Source of the DNA: Bolinopsis microptera
Taxonomy: Eukaryota; Ctenophora; Tentaculata; Lobata; Bolinopsidae
Length of the DNA: 64,000 bases
Direction of reading: 5' to 3'
Assembly (NCBI RefSeq): GCF_026151205.1
Contig: NC_087081.1
Location: forward strand, 11,037,113 to 11,101,112
This document shows, piece after piece, positions 51,901 through 62,098 of this stretch. Under the pieces are notes generated by a model. That model saw only the letters and a program-made list of their open reading frames with translations. It was not told the origin of the DNA and searched no databases. A program made the translations under genes and the position numbers. Each line of letters begins with the position of its first letter. Within the stretch, counting starts at the first letter, position 1.

Positions 51901-53122
51901 CGTATGTAGTACGTATGTAGTACGTATGTAGTACGTATGTAGTACGTATGTAGTACGTATGTAGTACGTATGTAGTACGTATGTAGTACGTATTTAGTAC
52001 GTATTTAGTACGTATGTACGTAGCATGGTAATTTAGGATCCCAGTTATTCGTATTTAATTGTGTAATGTCTCTTCTGCTATAATGATAACTTAGTTTAAG
52101 TAATTAGTAAACTGACAGCTTCACAGGGAGGATCCAACTTATATTTACATAATATTATAATATTTAATCGTTCTTGACATATAAAAGACATTAAAGTAGG
52201 AACTAGGAGCCCTTTAGAAATCATAGTCTTTTAAAAAATACCCAATTATGTGAAAAATGTATTTACTTTGGCTATAATATTAATTGATTTAAGAATTAAG
52301 TTATTATTTTTATACGATTAAATGTTTTTATTTTCAGAATGTGTGATGGGGTCAATACGGAAGTTGCGAAGTGTGCTTCTCCGACTGCATGTTATCAAGG
52401 TAACCCTGCTGCTGATTTTAAATGATGGAAATCGGTATGCTAATATATACTTACAAAGACGTCAAATAGTTACATGATCGGAAATGCTTCAATTTTTTGC
52501 TGTATTGCTGAACTGACTTTTTATGATATATTTCTATCCTTAAACTTGTCTTGAATTTTCAGATATAGTGCCTGTTATGGGCAGTTATATTGAGGCCGAG
52601 AAATCTGAGTCACTGCAGTCCTCAGACACCTTCTCAAGTACAAACCTGCCGCTAATTATTTGTGGTGTGGCTGCGATAGCGGGAATAGTCCTAGCTGGAA
52701 TGGCTATTGTTGCAGTTATATTTCTGGTCAGACGGAAAAGACGAGAGCAATCAGTTATTTTAGGTAAATAGATGTTATCAGCATTAATGTAGGCCGATTT
52801 AATTTTTAATCATTCAATACCTAATTATTTTGGGATCTCGACATCATGATTTAGAATTCTTAAATCGATAAAAATTGCAATCTTTAACTACCAAATTCAA
52901 AATTGTATCTGGATTCAGAATAACAATCTTGTTTTATCCTTATCTTGTGTTATCCTTATCTTGTCTTCAGATACAGTAACTCCTCTGGAGGCAGCCCAGT
53001 CCACTCCACCACCAGCAGTGTTCTCCCCAGTCCCACCACCAGAGACGTGCCAAACCTCCCCATCTTCAGCACATCGGTTTGATGCCATCGAAAATGACTA
53101 CATGGACTTCACAGAACTTTGA
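45963..53122 (+). CDS. Type I membrane protein with nine TSP1-like modules (710 aa), copy 1
   Basis: Seventeen exons: 45963-46068, 47923-48061, 48343-48537, 48652-48843, 48960-49189, 49336-49465, 49582-49631, 49740-49869, 50054-50103, 50323-50452, 50723-50772, 51069-51198, 51371-51420, 51575-51710, 52338-52399, 52563-52763, 52971-53122; 2,133 nt and all phases close. Signal peptide (LLWFLLTLVQLFSGVSS), a basic stretch (RRNSGRRRT), then nine modules of the form GGWSDWEEWTNCICD...RKRTRVCDNPRP..CYGK, with the W-x-x-W motif of thrombospondin type-1 repeats and a CDxQCC tail. Modules 5-8 are each built from a 130-nt plus a 50-nt exon. One transmembrane helix (LIICGVAAIAGIVLAGMAIV) is followed by RRKRR and a proline-rich tail with ENDYMDF, a possible tyrosine phosphorylation site. 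Probably a cell-surface adhesion or recognition protein; ligand unknown. Confidence 0.92.
46492..46745 (+). pseudogene. Inactivated exon in intron 1 of the TSP1 gene
   Basis: Flanked by a proper acceptor (AACTCAG) and donor (CCA|GTGAGT) and entered in the phase left by exon 1. It encodes TLKLGLHYISSQGGE...GFHETMSRYKI, then a TAA (46617-46619), then GNEIWAFYDKPNFEDLLFTA...VSSVRP in the same frame. In copy 2 the corresponding codon is GAC (near 63447), so the stop is a point-type lesion, while there the acceptor has become CTCACG. I read this as a lost N-terminal domain. Family not recognised. Confidence 0.6.
47199..47434 (+). pseudogene. Second, related exon-like segment in intron 1
   Basis: After an AACTCAG acceptor, an open frame encodes FYDKRHFGGLLFTATGPIGW and SVRPTINSSVGLCFNKFD up to a TAG at 47432. 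Its first half repeats the end of the segment at 46640-46745. It does not join exon 1 in phase. Confidence 0.45.
47690..47873 (+). pseudogene. Third exon-like segment before TSP1 module 1
   Basis: Open frame NKPDKFFAFKTKTCYIQLYC ... SANIDIRLEYTSCTT to TGA at 47873. Copy 2 (63570-63757) keeps the frame with mostly conservative changes, and a broken copy lies at 55600-55670. It may be the end of the lost N-terminal domain or of an alternative short transcript. Confidence 0.45.
51711..52025. repeat. 11-bp minisatellite GTAGTACGTAT starting at a splice donor
   Basis: About 28 near-perfect copies from the first intron bases after the exon 51575-51710 (donor AA|GTACGT). The unit itself contains the donor hexamer GTACGT. 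Confidence 0.95.
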
Positions 53123-53614
53123 AGTCAGACAATAATTCACGTGATTATGAGATCAGTTTGCTGGAAATCAGACTTACTCAAGTGAAGCTGAGTTGCTTGG
53201 GGATCAATATCTATTAAACCAGCTCAAAAAGTGGCGGATAATCTGCTTAAAATGAAGCTGAGTCGAAGTTTGAGTCTTCTATCGGACTTTATTGTGGTCG
53301 AGAAGCTGAAGACAACCAACCAATCCATGTCAGAGATAGAAAGTAGTGACAGTAAGGATGAACCACAAAACCATATAAATATATGGGCTGACATTTGTCC
53401 AAATTAAAGAGGCGTCATTCAAAACAAGTTATTAAATCGGGCTTGTAAAATGAAGCAGAAACCGTGACCCAACAAACGATACATTAACTAATACATGTAT
53501 TTTGTTTTATGATTTGGAAGAGAAACGAAGATTTTGAAGTGATATTCTGCAGTGAAACAGACCATTATTATATGGGTCACAATCAAAAAGTGTAAAACGA
53601 GGTTATGAAAATGA

Positions 53615-53747
53615 AATAAATATGGCTCATTGATTTTGAAAGAAATTAAGAAGGGGTCAACCCTTATCTTATCAATAATTATTATTATTATTATTGAAAT
53701 TCACAAATCATTACAATTAGATTTCGATTCCTGTGTCAGACTAATAA
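53615..53747 (+). promoter_or_regulatory. Candidate poly(A) signals of the TSP1 gene copy 1
   Basis: AATAAA at 53615-53620 and at 53742-53747, about 500-620 bp after the stop at 53122. Either could end the 3' UTR. Confidence 0.45.
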
Positions 53748-53759
53748 AGAAATAAAAAC

Positions 53760-54130
53760 TAAAATTTTTAGATAAAAATTGCAAGATTTATTGAATTTGC
53801 ATTTTTATTGTTGCATATATGTTCATTTTCCACACTATTACAAGTTAATTATCAATATCATTATTGTTTTTACCCTTGCACAAAATAACCATCGGGGATA
53901 AGAGTTTGTTTGCCTTTTTTTGCTTCTTCAATCGAATTAGATGATAGCGGTGCTTTATTGAAATAATCCAGCTTGGAAAAATGATCTAACGCGACGTAGA
54001 CAGGATTTTTTGCAGCTCGGTCTCTTATATTTACGTAATTTTATTTATGTTGTTTTATTTACGTTTTCCACTCTTTCACAGTTTATTATTAAGCTTTCAA
54101 GCAGTCAACTATTTTGTTTTCTATATTCTA
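53760..54130. repeat. Segment duplicated at 61385-61755
   Basis: AAAATTGCAAGATTTATTGA through TTGTTTTCTATA is repeated with a few substitutions and small indels at 61385-61755. It belongs to the downstream flank of TSP1 copy 1 and the upstream flank of copy 2. Confidence 0.85.
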
Positions 54131-55256
54131 TCAGACTTTTTAAGTACACATACACTCATATTCCACGTTCACAAGCATGCGAGCTCACAGCTGGTCCAAT
54201 GAGCGGAAAACGGAGAACAAGCTCTGATGACGTCATAGTCACGTGACCTAAGGCTCATAATCACGTGACATCAGACCCAATAAATTGGGTTCTGGCCTGG
54301 TCAGCTCCCTGTTACCTGATCTTGAGGTGACGTACGACATGACCTTGTTAACCCAATCAATGTCTGGAAGGCATATCACCGTGAGACCCCGGATTTTATG
54401 GGACCAAGTGATTAGCCACAAGTATCTGCTGTAAATATATTACTTTATGTTTATGTAATTATATAAATGTCCAGGATGAGGATTAGCTAATCCAATTTTT
54501 GGCATTACGGAAAACTAATTCGGAAAAGCTTAACGGTTTTTTTTAATTAGTTTTCCATAATGCCGAAAATTTTGACTCATAACATTTTTGGTCCGAGTCA
54601 TTCTCGAAGTCGATACGTACCTCTGAGGGCAGAGCTCTTGCTTCCGAGCTCGTGTTGCAAAGGGGGGGGGGGGGGGGGGGGGGGGGGGGGGCGGGGGCTG
54701 CCTTCTGAGATCACATTACAAGGGGAAGCCCCAAGTCCAAAATTGTGTATCGAGGGGTAGATGCGGACTTCGGAAAACTGAACAAATATTTTCTGCTAAT
54801 AATGAACAGGGTACAGCATGAAACGTGGAGAAAAGTGGTTTCTATGCCAATTGCATATTATTTCTGATAATAACTTGTCTACTCTTACTTTTTGGTTACT
54901 TTTGTTACAACGTACTGCTCGTTGATTTGATATTTGACCTATGTCTATAGTTTGTCTACTGCTAGGCCTAAACAGTAAACATCATCGGTGGGGTTGTATA
55001 GCTCTTATAAATGCGGAACTTATTGTGTAATTACAAACTATGGCTTATAAGGATTAATATCACAATTGATAATGAGAAAAGCTCAATAATAAGGATTAAT
55101 TTAAATTTTCCGGCAAGATCCGGCAAGTTCCGGCAGTCTTATATTTGCCCTTCCTAACAACCGGTTCCAGTCCGGCAAAATCCGGCTAACCGGATAATAG
55201 ATTGATATCCGGCAAAATCCGGTCCGACAGCCAAAAGCCCATTCCGGTCGGTTCCT
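54131..55256. other. Intergenic region with poly-G run and CCGG repeats
   Basis: G-run at 54662-54691 (30 G). At about 55108-55230, short TCCGGCAAAATCCGG repeats. No gene seen. Confidence 0.5.
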
Positions 55257-55680
55257 AAGACAAACACCACTCTTGACAAAAGGAGCTGATAAGGACTCCT
55301 CGAACTACATTAAATATATTCCTTCTGTATCATCTTATTAGAGCTTTTCATTTAGAGCTAGGGTGCTACGCTTGGCAAAAACTTGTCCATATCATTACAA
55401 TAATGCTCAATAAATATAATAGGCTGCAGTGTTTTTATTATTTGAAAACTATATTGTACTATGTACTAGAAACCTGTCAGTCAATTAAGGTTTAAAATGG
55501 TAACAGCGAAAAGTTGTTTTTTGGTCAATTTGTTTGTGTTTTTAAGCTGTTGCCTTGGAAATTTCGTCGATTAAAATATAGTATAGATTGAATCAACAAT
55601 TTCATAATTTATGGCCGTACAACTACAAATAAGCCCGACAAATTCTTTGCATTCAAAACAAAAACATGTTAAATATGTAA
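55257..55680. repeat. Orphan copy of TSP1 intron 1 sequence
   Basis: Matches 47344-47760 (CACTCTTGACAAAAGGAGCT onward), including the NKPDKFFAFKTKTC-coding piece, then stops. Evidence of a third, partial copy of the duplicated unit. Confidence 0.85.
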
Positions 55681-55762
55681 ATTATGTCAGTGCGAACATT
55701 GTCATTGAGAGATATGGCTAAGCTGTCACAGAAATTTACTAAAAATAATAATAATAATAAAA

Positions 55763-55884
55763 GGCCCCCGCTCAGAACACCAGAGCTAGTGAGTAGTGGG
55801 TCCGAGGCTGATACTCGTGGTCAGCACCCCCGGGGTCGGTAACGGCAGCAGTCCATTGGATGGCTGCCGGCTAGAGCTACTCAC
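55763..55884 (+). ncRNA. Predicted HDV-like self-cleaving ribozyme at the LINE 5' end
   Basis: Hand-folded double pseudoknot. P1: GGCCCC (55763-55768) with GGGGTC (55832-55837, one G-U). P2: GTGAGTAG (55789-55796) with CTACTCAC (55877-55884), 8 bp. P3 region GGGT...ACCC enclosing GCTGA/TCAGC. P4: GGCAGC (55844-55849) with GCTGCC (55863-55868). J4/2 reads GGCTAGAG with a candidate catalytic C at 55871. The 5' G is the first base of the element after the TAA tract, where R2-type LINE ribozymes cut. J1/2 holds an extra hairpin (GCTC...GAGC). Prediction only. Confidence 0.68.
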
Positions 55885-56671
55885 TCCCTGGCATTGCCAG
55901 ATGTCTTCTTCCTGAGGTTCAGTTATAGCACAAAGTTTAAACTATTAACACTGTTAGTTCCCCCGTTACTAGTCCGAGTAACAGGCTAGAACTTGACCAA
56001 ACAGCTGGTGAAACACCTGTAGACCATCAGAACCTCAGGCTCTATTGTCCTTCTCAACATCATTTAATGTTATCGTGAGATTTTGTAATTGCTTAAAATT
56101 CATGTTTAGGAAGGAACAAAAAAAAAGAAAGAAAATTACAAAAAAAAGTTAAAAACAAAAAAGACAAAAAAAAGCACAAAATGGAAAAACCAAGAAAAGT
56201 ATCTGTGACTGAAACAGCAGTATTTTAAGATTTATCCCCTTATTATATATTTATTCGTTATCATAGCAGCATAGACTGTCAGTACTGAAAGATTCTCCAT
56301 CCTTAGTAAATAATTACTATTTATAGTGTTACCATTTACCATACCCATTGTATTAGTAATTACATTGTAATTGAAATTATGTTATATATATCCTTGTATT
56401 TGATGTTACTTGTCCCCCGGTTAATTCCCTTTCTTGCCTCTCGTTGGTGAAAATCTTTTATCCTTCTGCTCTAGCTCTTGGTTTCTTGACTAGGTGCAAT
56501 TGACACCTAGTGGTTTTCCTTCCGGGCATGGACTGACCCGTAGATGTCCCCCAATCTTAAGTTGTGGACTCGTGACAAAAGGATGTGTGGCCATGGGTTA
56601 AATGGTTACTAACGGGTCTACTACCCAGGAGGTAGCTACCTGGGGAGCTGGGCGACGCGGGGCAACGCTCA

Positions 56672-59600
56672 GTGCTCTGTTTTCCCTGCCAACTCTCTAG
56701 GGGGTATATCAAGTCCCCCAGTTATGATATGAATTCTCTCTCAAATTTTTCAAACTCTCCTACTCTCCCTACTAATGGGTCAGAGCAGGATCAACAACCT
56801 AACATCGCCCCTCCAGCACGCCGTGAGAGGAAGGCTCGCACTGAGACTTCCACTCGTCACACGTGGAGCAAGGAGGACAACATACAGCTCATGACACTGT
56901 ATTACCAGAGCCAACCATCCCGCTCTGGTTATAGAAGGAGACTCCGGTCACTGTGGGATGATGCCGGACTCTTCACTTGTACAGAACAAAGATTGGCAGA
57001 CCAAGCAAGGTCAATCAGAAATAATAATCTCCTCTCAGACATAGAACTATTGGAGATTCGAGGCACTCTTCCACCTAGCGTAGTGGAAGAGGCTCCAACA
57101 ACGACAACTCAAGCTCTACCCACAGTCTCCCAAGCAATCAGGACGTTGAGGGATGCAACTATCCCAACTGTTGCCGCCGAAGAACTCACCCCCACCGCAA
57201 CGGTACCTGATTTTGACAAGGAGGCAATCATTGAGCGGCTAAAAACCCTCTTAGAAGACCCTTCAGTGATAGAAACCAAGCCCCTGAGACATGTGAACAG
57301 AAAGAAGCTTATGGAGGAAACATCTCTCATCAACTCATGTATAGCAGAGATTCCTACTTCTTCAATCACTGAAACCAACACTCTATTGCTTGCAGGAGCA
57401 CATTTAGTCAGCGAAAGACTTGGTGAAAAACCTGCAAATAAGAATGCAGAGAAGCGGAAAACTCCGCTATGGAAAAGAAGAATCGAAGATAAGATTACCC
57501 AGGTGAGGAAAGACATCTCTTATCTTGAGGAGAAGAAGAAAGGTATTACCCTTAAACAAAAAATACTAGAAGGGCTCAACAGACGTCACCCCCTGTTGAA
57601 GAAAAAGGGTATATCATGCATCATTGAGGAGCTCAAGCAATGTCTACGTGCAAAAGCAGCTAAGATAAAGAGATTTAATAAAAGATGCGAACGATACCAC
57701 CAGAACAAGTTGTTTGGAAACAACCAGAGGCAGTTCTACAGAAACCTTCAAACAAACCCTGAAGAACAGGATATCTCCCACCCTGAGGCTGACAAGGATT
57801 CTTGTTTGAAGTTCTGGAAGAACATATGGGAGCAGCCGGTTGAACATAACAGTGATGCTGAATGGTTACCGGATGTCAGAACAGAACTAGCCTCAGCAGA
57901 TGAACAGCGACAGTTTGTTATAACTAACACCCTGGTTGCAGATAGAGTGAAGAAAATGACCAATTGGTCCTCTCCTGGTACAGACGGACTGCATGCTTAT
58001 TGGATAAAGCACTTTAAAGAACTCCACAATAGGATTGCAGATCAACTTATGAGTTGCCTAACCAACGCTGATATCCCTGACTGGATGACATTGGGACGCA
58101 CGTACCTGCTCATAAAGGACCACTCCAAAGGACCCATCCCAGGCAATTTCAGACCTATTACATGCTTATCAGCTATGTGGAAACTGTTCACTGGTCTAAT
58201 CTCAGATTCCATATACAACCATTTAGACCAGCAAAAACTCCTCCCCCCTGAGCAGAAAGGGTGCAAGAAGAAGAGCAGAGGATGTAAAGAACAGTTAATG
58301 ATAGACAAACTCATTCTGAAGAACTGTAAACGAAGGAAGCGGAACCTGAACATGACGTTTATAGACTACAAGAAGGCGTATGATAGCGTCCCACACTCTT
58401 GGATTCTGTCTTGTTTGACCATATGTGGTATCACTTCATCCATCATAGATCTGTTTGAAGCCTCCTTCAAGCAATTTTATGTTAACCTGATGCTTGGTAA
58501 AGTTTCCCTTGGGAGGATTAAAATTAATAGAGGTCTATTCCAAGGAGACTCAGTATCACCTATTCACTTTATCATGAGTCTTATACCCCTGTCCATTCTT
58601 TTGAATAAGCATGACATAGGATACTCTCTGGAGAAGGGAGGTCGACCGAAAGTGTCACATAGGCTATACATGGACGACCTCAAGTTGTATGCCGAGAGTG
58701 AAGACGAAATGCAAACACTGGTTAATACCACAGCAGAGTTCAGCAGTGACATAAAAATGGAATTCGGGCTAGAGAAATGTGCCGTGGTGAAGGTGAAGAA
58801 GGGAGCAAGAGCCGTTTTCGAAGGCATCTCCCTACCCACAGGTGAACAGATCCATGAGTTGGAGGACGAGGGCTATAAGTATCTGGGAATACTAGAAGCC
58901 AATGATATACTGCACAAAGAGATGAAAGCACTGGTTACAAAAGAGTATATCAGAAGAGTTAAAAAGGTTTTAAAATCCCAGCTTCATGGCAGGAATAGTA
59001 TACAAGCAATTAACACCTGGGCTGTACCTGTGATAAGATATGGAGCTGGAATTCTCTCATGGAATACTGGAGAGACCAAAGCCTTAGATGTCAAGACCCG
59101 GAAACTGATGAGGATAAATGGAGCTCACCACCCCCAAGGAGATGTTGATCGGTTATACGTAAGCCGTCAACAGGGTGGCCGTGGGCTACATAGTATAGAG
59201 GAAGTCGTAAAGAGAGAGGAGAATGCACTCACCATTTATGTGGTGAGAAGTAGAGACCCAGAACTGATTGCTCTGAACGACTACTTTGTCAAAGACAAGA
59301 TACTCTTGGGTGAAGAGATAGAGAAAGATATCGACCGAACACAACGCGAGGAAATCCACAAGGAGAAGTGGACTGCTAAAGTGATGCACGGACAGTTCCC
59401 AAGGCAGATGATGGGTATAGCGGACCCATTAACCTCTTGGAACTGGCTCACTCAACAAGACTTGAAGAAGGAGACAGAAGGATTGTTGATAGCAGCCCAA
59501 GACCAAGCACTTAGGACGAATTATGTGAAGCACAGGATTGACAAAACACCTGGCTCTTCTCCCCTCTGCAGACTCTGCAGAAACCATTACGAGACAATAG

Positions 59601-60136
59601 ACCACATACTGAATGGGTGCCCAAAACTTTCACAGACAGAATATAAGTGTCGGCATGACAAAGTAGCTGCCGCATTGCACTGGAGTCTGTGCAAGGAATA
59701 CGGCTTCCCACGCAGTAAAAGGTGGTACGAACACCGGGCAGAGAAGGTGCTGGAGAACGAAAAAGTCAAGATATTGTGGGACTTCCATGTCCAGTCGGAC
59801 CACGTTATCGAACACTGCAGACCGGATCTCCTCCTGGTAGACAAGGTAACCAACGCAGCAACTATCATTGACGTTGCAGTCCCAGGAGATACCCGGATCC
59901 TGGATAGAGAACAAGAAAAGATACTGAAATATCAAGACCTAAAAAGAGAAATTAAGAAGAACTGGAATTTACGAAAGGTCACAATCGTCCCTGTGGTGAT
60001 AGGCGCATTAGGAACTATCACCATTAACTTTCGTAAACACCTCGACGCAGTCCACTGCAATCTGAGCATCTCTAATCTCCAGAAGACAGCTCTGCTTGGA
60101 TCAGCCAGAATTCTCAGGATGGTCTTAGACATATGA
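56672..60136 (+). CDS. R4/Dong-type LINE polyprotein: Myb-like, reverse transcriptase, restriction-like endonuclease (1,154 aa)
   Basis: Drives target-primed reverse transcription. In order: a Myb/SANT-like N-terminal DNA-binding region (RHTWSKEDNIQLMTLYYQ ... LWDDAGLFTCTEQRLADQAR, about residues 62-115); a basic linker; the RT domain with WSSPGTDGLHAYWIK, IPGNFRPITCL, MTFIDYKKAYDSVPH (motif A), GLFQGDSVSPIHF (motif B) and RLYMDDLKLYAES (catalytic YMDD); a CCHC knuckle CRLCRNHYETIDHILNGC (about residues 968-985); and a restriction-like endonuclease with RPDLLLVDK ... IIDVAVPG (PD-x14-D) and YQDLKREIKKNW. Single intact frame. The start used is the first ATG (56672); another in-frame Met lies at about residue 20. 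The YMDD box and endonuclease after the RT fit R4/Dong rather than APE-type LINEs. Confidence 0.92.
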   Translation: MLCFPCQLSRGYIKSPSYDMNSLSNFSNSPTLPTNGSEQDQQPNIAPPARRERKARTETSTRHTWSKEDNIQLMTLYYQSQPSRSGYRRRLRSLWDDAGLFTCTEQRLADQARSIRNNNLLSDIELLEIRGTLPPSVVEEAPTTTTQALPTVSQAIRTLRDATIPTVAAEELTPTATVPDFDKEAIIERLKTLLEDPSVIETKPLRHVNRKKLMEETSLINSCIAEIPTSSITETNTLLLAGAHLVSERLGEKPANKNAEKRKTPLWKRRIEDKITQVRKDISYLEEKKKGITLKQKILEGLNRRHPLLKKKGISCIIEELKQCLRAKAAKIKRFNKRCERYHQNKLFGNNQRQFYRNLQTNPEEQDISHPEADKDSCLKFWKNIWEQPVEHNSDAEWLPDVRTELASADEQRQFVITNTLVADRVKKMTNWSSPGTDGLHAYWIKHFKELHNRIADQLMSCLTNADIPDWMTLGRTYLLIKDHSKGPIPGNFRPITCLSAMWKLFTGLISDSIYNHLDQQKLLPPEQKGCKKKSRGCKEQLMIDKLILKNCKRRKRNLNMTFIDYKKAYDSVPHSWILSCLTICGITSSIIDLFEASFKQFYVNLMLGKVSLGRIKINRGLFQGDSVSPIHFIMSLIPLSILLNKHDIGYSLEKGGRPKVSHRLYMDDLKLYAESEDEMQTLVNTTAEFSSDIKMEFGLEKCAVVKVKKGARAVFEGISLPTGEQIHELEDEGYKYLGILEANDILHKEMKALVTKEYIRRVKKVLKSQLHGRNSIQAINTWAVPVIRYGAGILSWNTGETKALDVKTRKLMRINGAHHPQGDVDRLYVSRQQGGRGLHSIEEVVKREENALTIYVVRSRDPELIALNDYFVKDKILLGEEIEKDIDRTQREEIHKEKWTAKVMHGQFPRQMMGIADPLTSWNWLTQQDLKKETEGLLIAAQDQALRTNYVKHRIDKTPGSSPLCRLCRNHYETIDHILNGCPKLSQTEYKCRHDKVAAALHWSLCKEYGFPRSKRWYEHRAEKVLENEKVKILWDFHVQSDHVIEHCRPDLLLVDKVTNAATIIDVAVPGDTRILDREQEKILKYQDLKREIKKNWNLRKVTIVPVVIGALGTITINFRKHLDAVHCNLSISNLQKTALLGSARILRMVLDI

Positions 60137-60236
60137 TATTATTGAGAGTATAATACACTGTAGATATTCTATATTTAGTTTATTCTTCACTGGATACTGT
60201 AATAAACACTTTTTACCTGGTCCTCTTATATCTCTT

Positions 60237-60785
60237 CCCTTGCTATGCAAGCCCTGTCTCTTGTTTATACAATTTTTAACCCGTATATTGGGTAGACTGT
60301 GTATTTGTTATGTATTTTATATTAAATACAGTTTTGTGTACAAGTAATTATTGTTATTTACTGGACTAAAGGGGTATACATGTGTTGGAGTTTTTCTCTT
60401 ATTCTTCTTCTCTTGCTCTGCATCTGCATGCCCTGATTCTTGTATAAACATGATGTTTGTTTAAATATTGTATATTCTTGTATTGATTGTGGTATTTTGT
60501 GGGTCAGATTCACCAATACCCAATGGGTACTTGCTGAATCACTGTTTTATACACTCTGTAGCCAGTCCCTGTGCTCCGTCCCTTGCCCTGCAAGCCCTGT
60601 TTCTTGATAATACAGCATTTATTTATCGTGTATTACATTGTAGTATGTAATAAACATTTGTAGTAGTGTAGGATTGTTTTAATTTCTTTTTGCTAGGTTT
60701 TATAATACTTATTTGTATAATTTGTGATTGTTTCTCCCGGTTTTCTTCCCTTGCGTAGCAAGCCCTGTCTCTTGTAAAAACAACC
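60237..60785 (+). repeat. Four imperfect 170-bp repeats in the LINE 3' UTR
   Basis: The core CCCTTGCTATGCAAGCCCTGTCTCTTG recurs with changes at about 60237, 60410, 60583 and 60748, each followed by an ATATTGTGTATT-like AT-rich stretch. Confidence 0.75.
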
Positions 60786-60924
60786 TCGAAAGATTTGTAG
60801 ATACACATAGTCTCTACAACTTTACCCTCTGGTCCCTAGGGTCAGCTGATCCCGGGCCAGAGGAAAACTACCGACTGCCAAGGTTTGACGCCTAGGCAGT
60901 CGAGACCTCTTATTGAGACCCTTT

Positions 60925-62098
60925 ATAATAATAAATAATAATATAATGATAACACCACTCCCGGAAATGCTGATAAACATGAAAGTACCCTCGCACTATA
61001 CACCTAATTAATTGAGATATTGATCGAAAAACGGTCAACTCTCTGGCCGGCCACGCATAATATGCGGATATATTAAGACGCAATGAAATTACCGGACCAC
61101 GATGTATGGGGACTAAGGACTTGCCACCCCATGGCAACATTAATTTATATCGACTCAGTTACATCGTTTCCTGTTAATATAAATCTCCGTTACAAATTGA
61201 ACTGGGATCTGGCAATACTACACCTTAGTTCAATAAAATACGATAAAGTAATGTATAATTAGACTTAAGTAAAATTCTGAAAGAATATAGAATTCTAGAA
61301 GGTTATGGATTATTCTATGAGTACGGAGTAGCCAAGCCTGCAGCCTAACAATTATAATGAATAATTCTTCGGAACTTTATTTTTAGATACAAATTGCAAG
61401 ATTTATTGAATTTCCATATTTATTGTTGCATATATGTTCATTTTCCACCCTATTACAAGTTAATTATAATTTTTGTTTTTACCCTTGCACAAAGTTATCA
61501 TCGAGGATAAGACCGAGTTTGTTTGTCTATTTTTTTGCTTCTCCAACCGAATTAGATGATAGCGGTGCTTTATTGAAATAATCCAGCTTGGAAAAATGAT
61601 CTTACGCGACGTAAACAGGATTTTCTGCAGCTCGGTCTCTTATATTTACGTTGTTTTATTTACGTTGTTTTATTTACGTTGACCACTCTTTCACAGTTTA
61701 TTATTAAGCTTTCAATCAGTATACTAGTTTGTTTTCTATAGTCTTTCAGACTTTTACTTAAGTCTAATTATACATTACTACACCTTAGTTTATTGAACTA
61801 AGGTGTAGTATTGCCAGATTCCGGTTCAATTTGTAACGGAGATTTATATTAACAGGAAACGATGTAACTGAGTCGATATATTTTAATGTTGCCATGGGGT
61901 GGCAAGTCCCCATACATCGTGATCGTGGTCCGGTAGTTTCATTGCGTCTTAATATATCCGCATATTATGCGTGGCCGGCCAGAGAGTTGACCGTTTTTCG
62001 ATCAATATCTCAATTAATTAGGTGTAGTGCGAGGGTACTTTCATGTTTATCAGTATTTCCGGGAGTGGTGTTATCATTATATTATTATTTATTATTAT
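60925..62098. repeat. Foldback repeat: 340-bp inverted arms around a 480-bp centre
   Basis: Left arm 60925-61275, right arm about 61757-62098, sharing CAACTCTCTGGCCGGCCACGC and ACACCACTCCCGGAAATG. The two short open frames starting GGKSLVPIHRGPV / GWQVPIHRDRGPV are the same arm sequence. The centre contains 61385-61755, a copy of 53760-54130. Confidence 0.88.

Larger units (their letters stand above)
55763..60923 (+). mobile_element. R4/Dong-type LINE, apparently full length, inserted in a TAA microsatellite
   Basis: Preceded by ATAATAATAATAATAA (55744-55760) and followed by ATAATAATAAATAATAAT (60925-60942). The same TAA tract exists at the mirror position of the foldback arm (62080-62100), so the repeat was the target. 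TAA-repeat targeting is described for Dong of the R4 clade. It has a 5' UTR with a ribozyme-like fold, one long intact ORF (56672-60136) and a 3' UTR of about 790 bp made of repeats. Nothing visible is broken. Confidence 0.88.

Noticed and set aside
57109..60132. Minus-strand ORFs in the LINE
   Set aside because: Antisense shadows of the intact 1,154-aa polyprotein.
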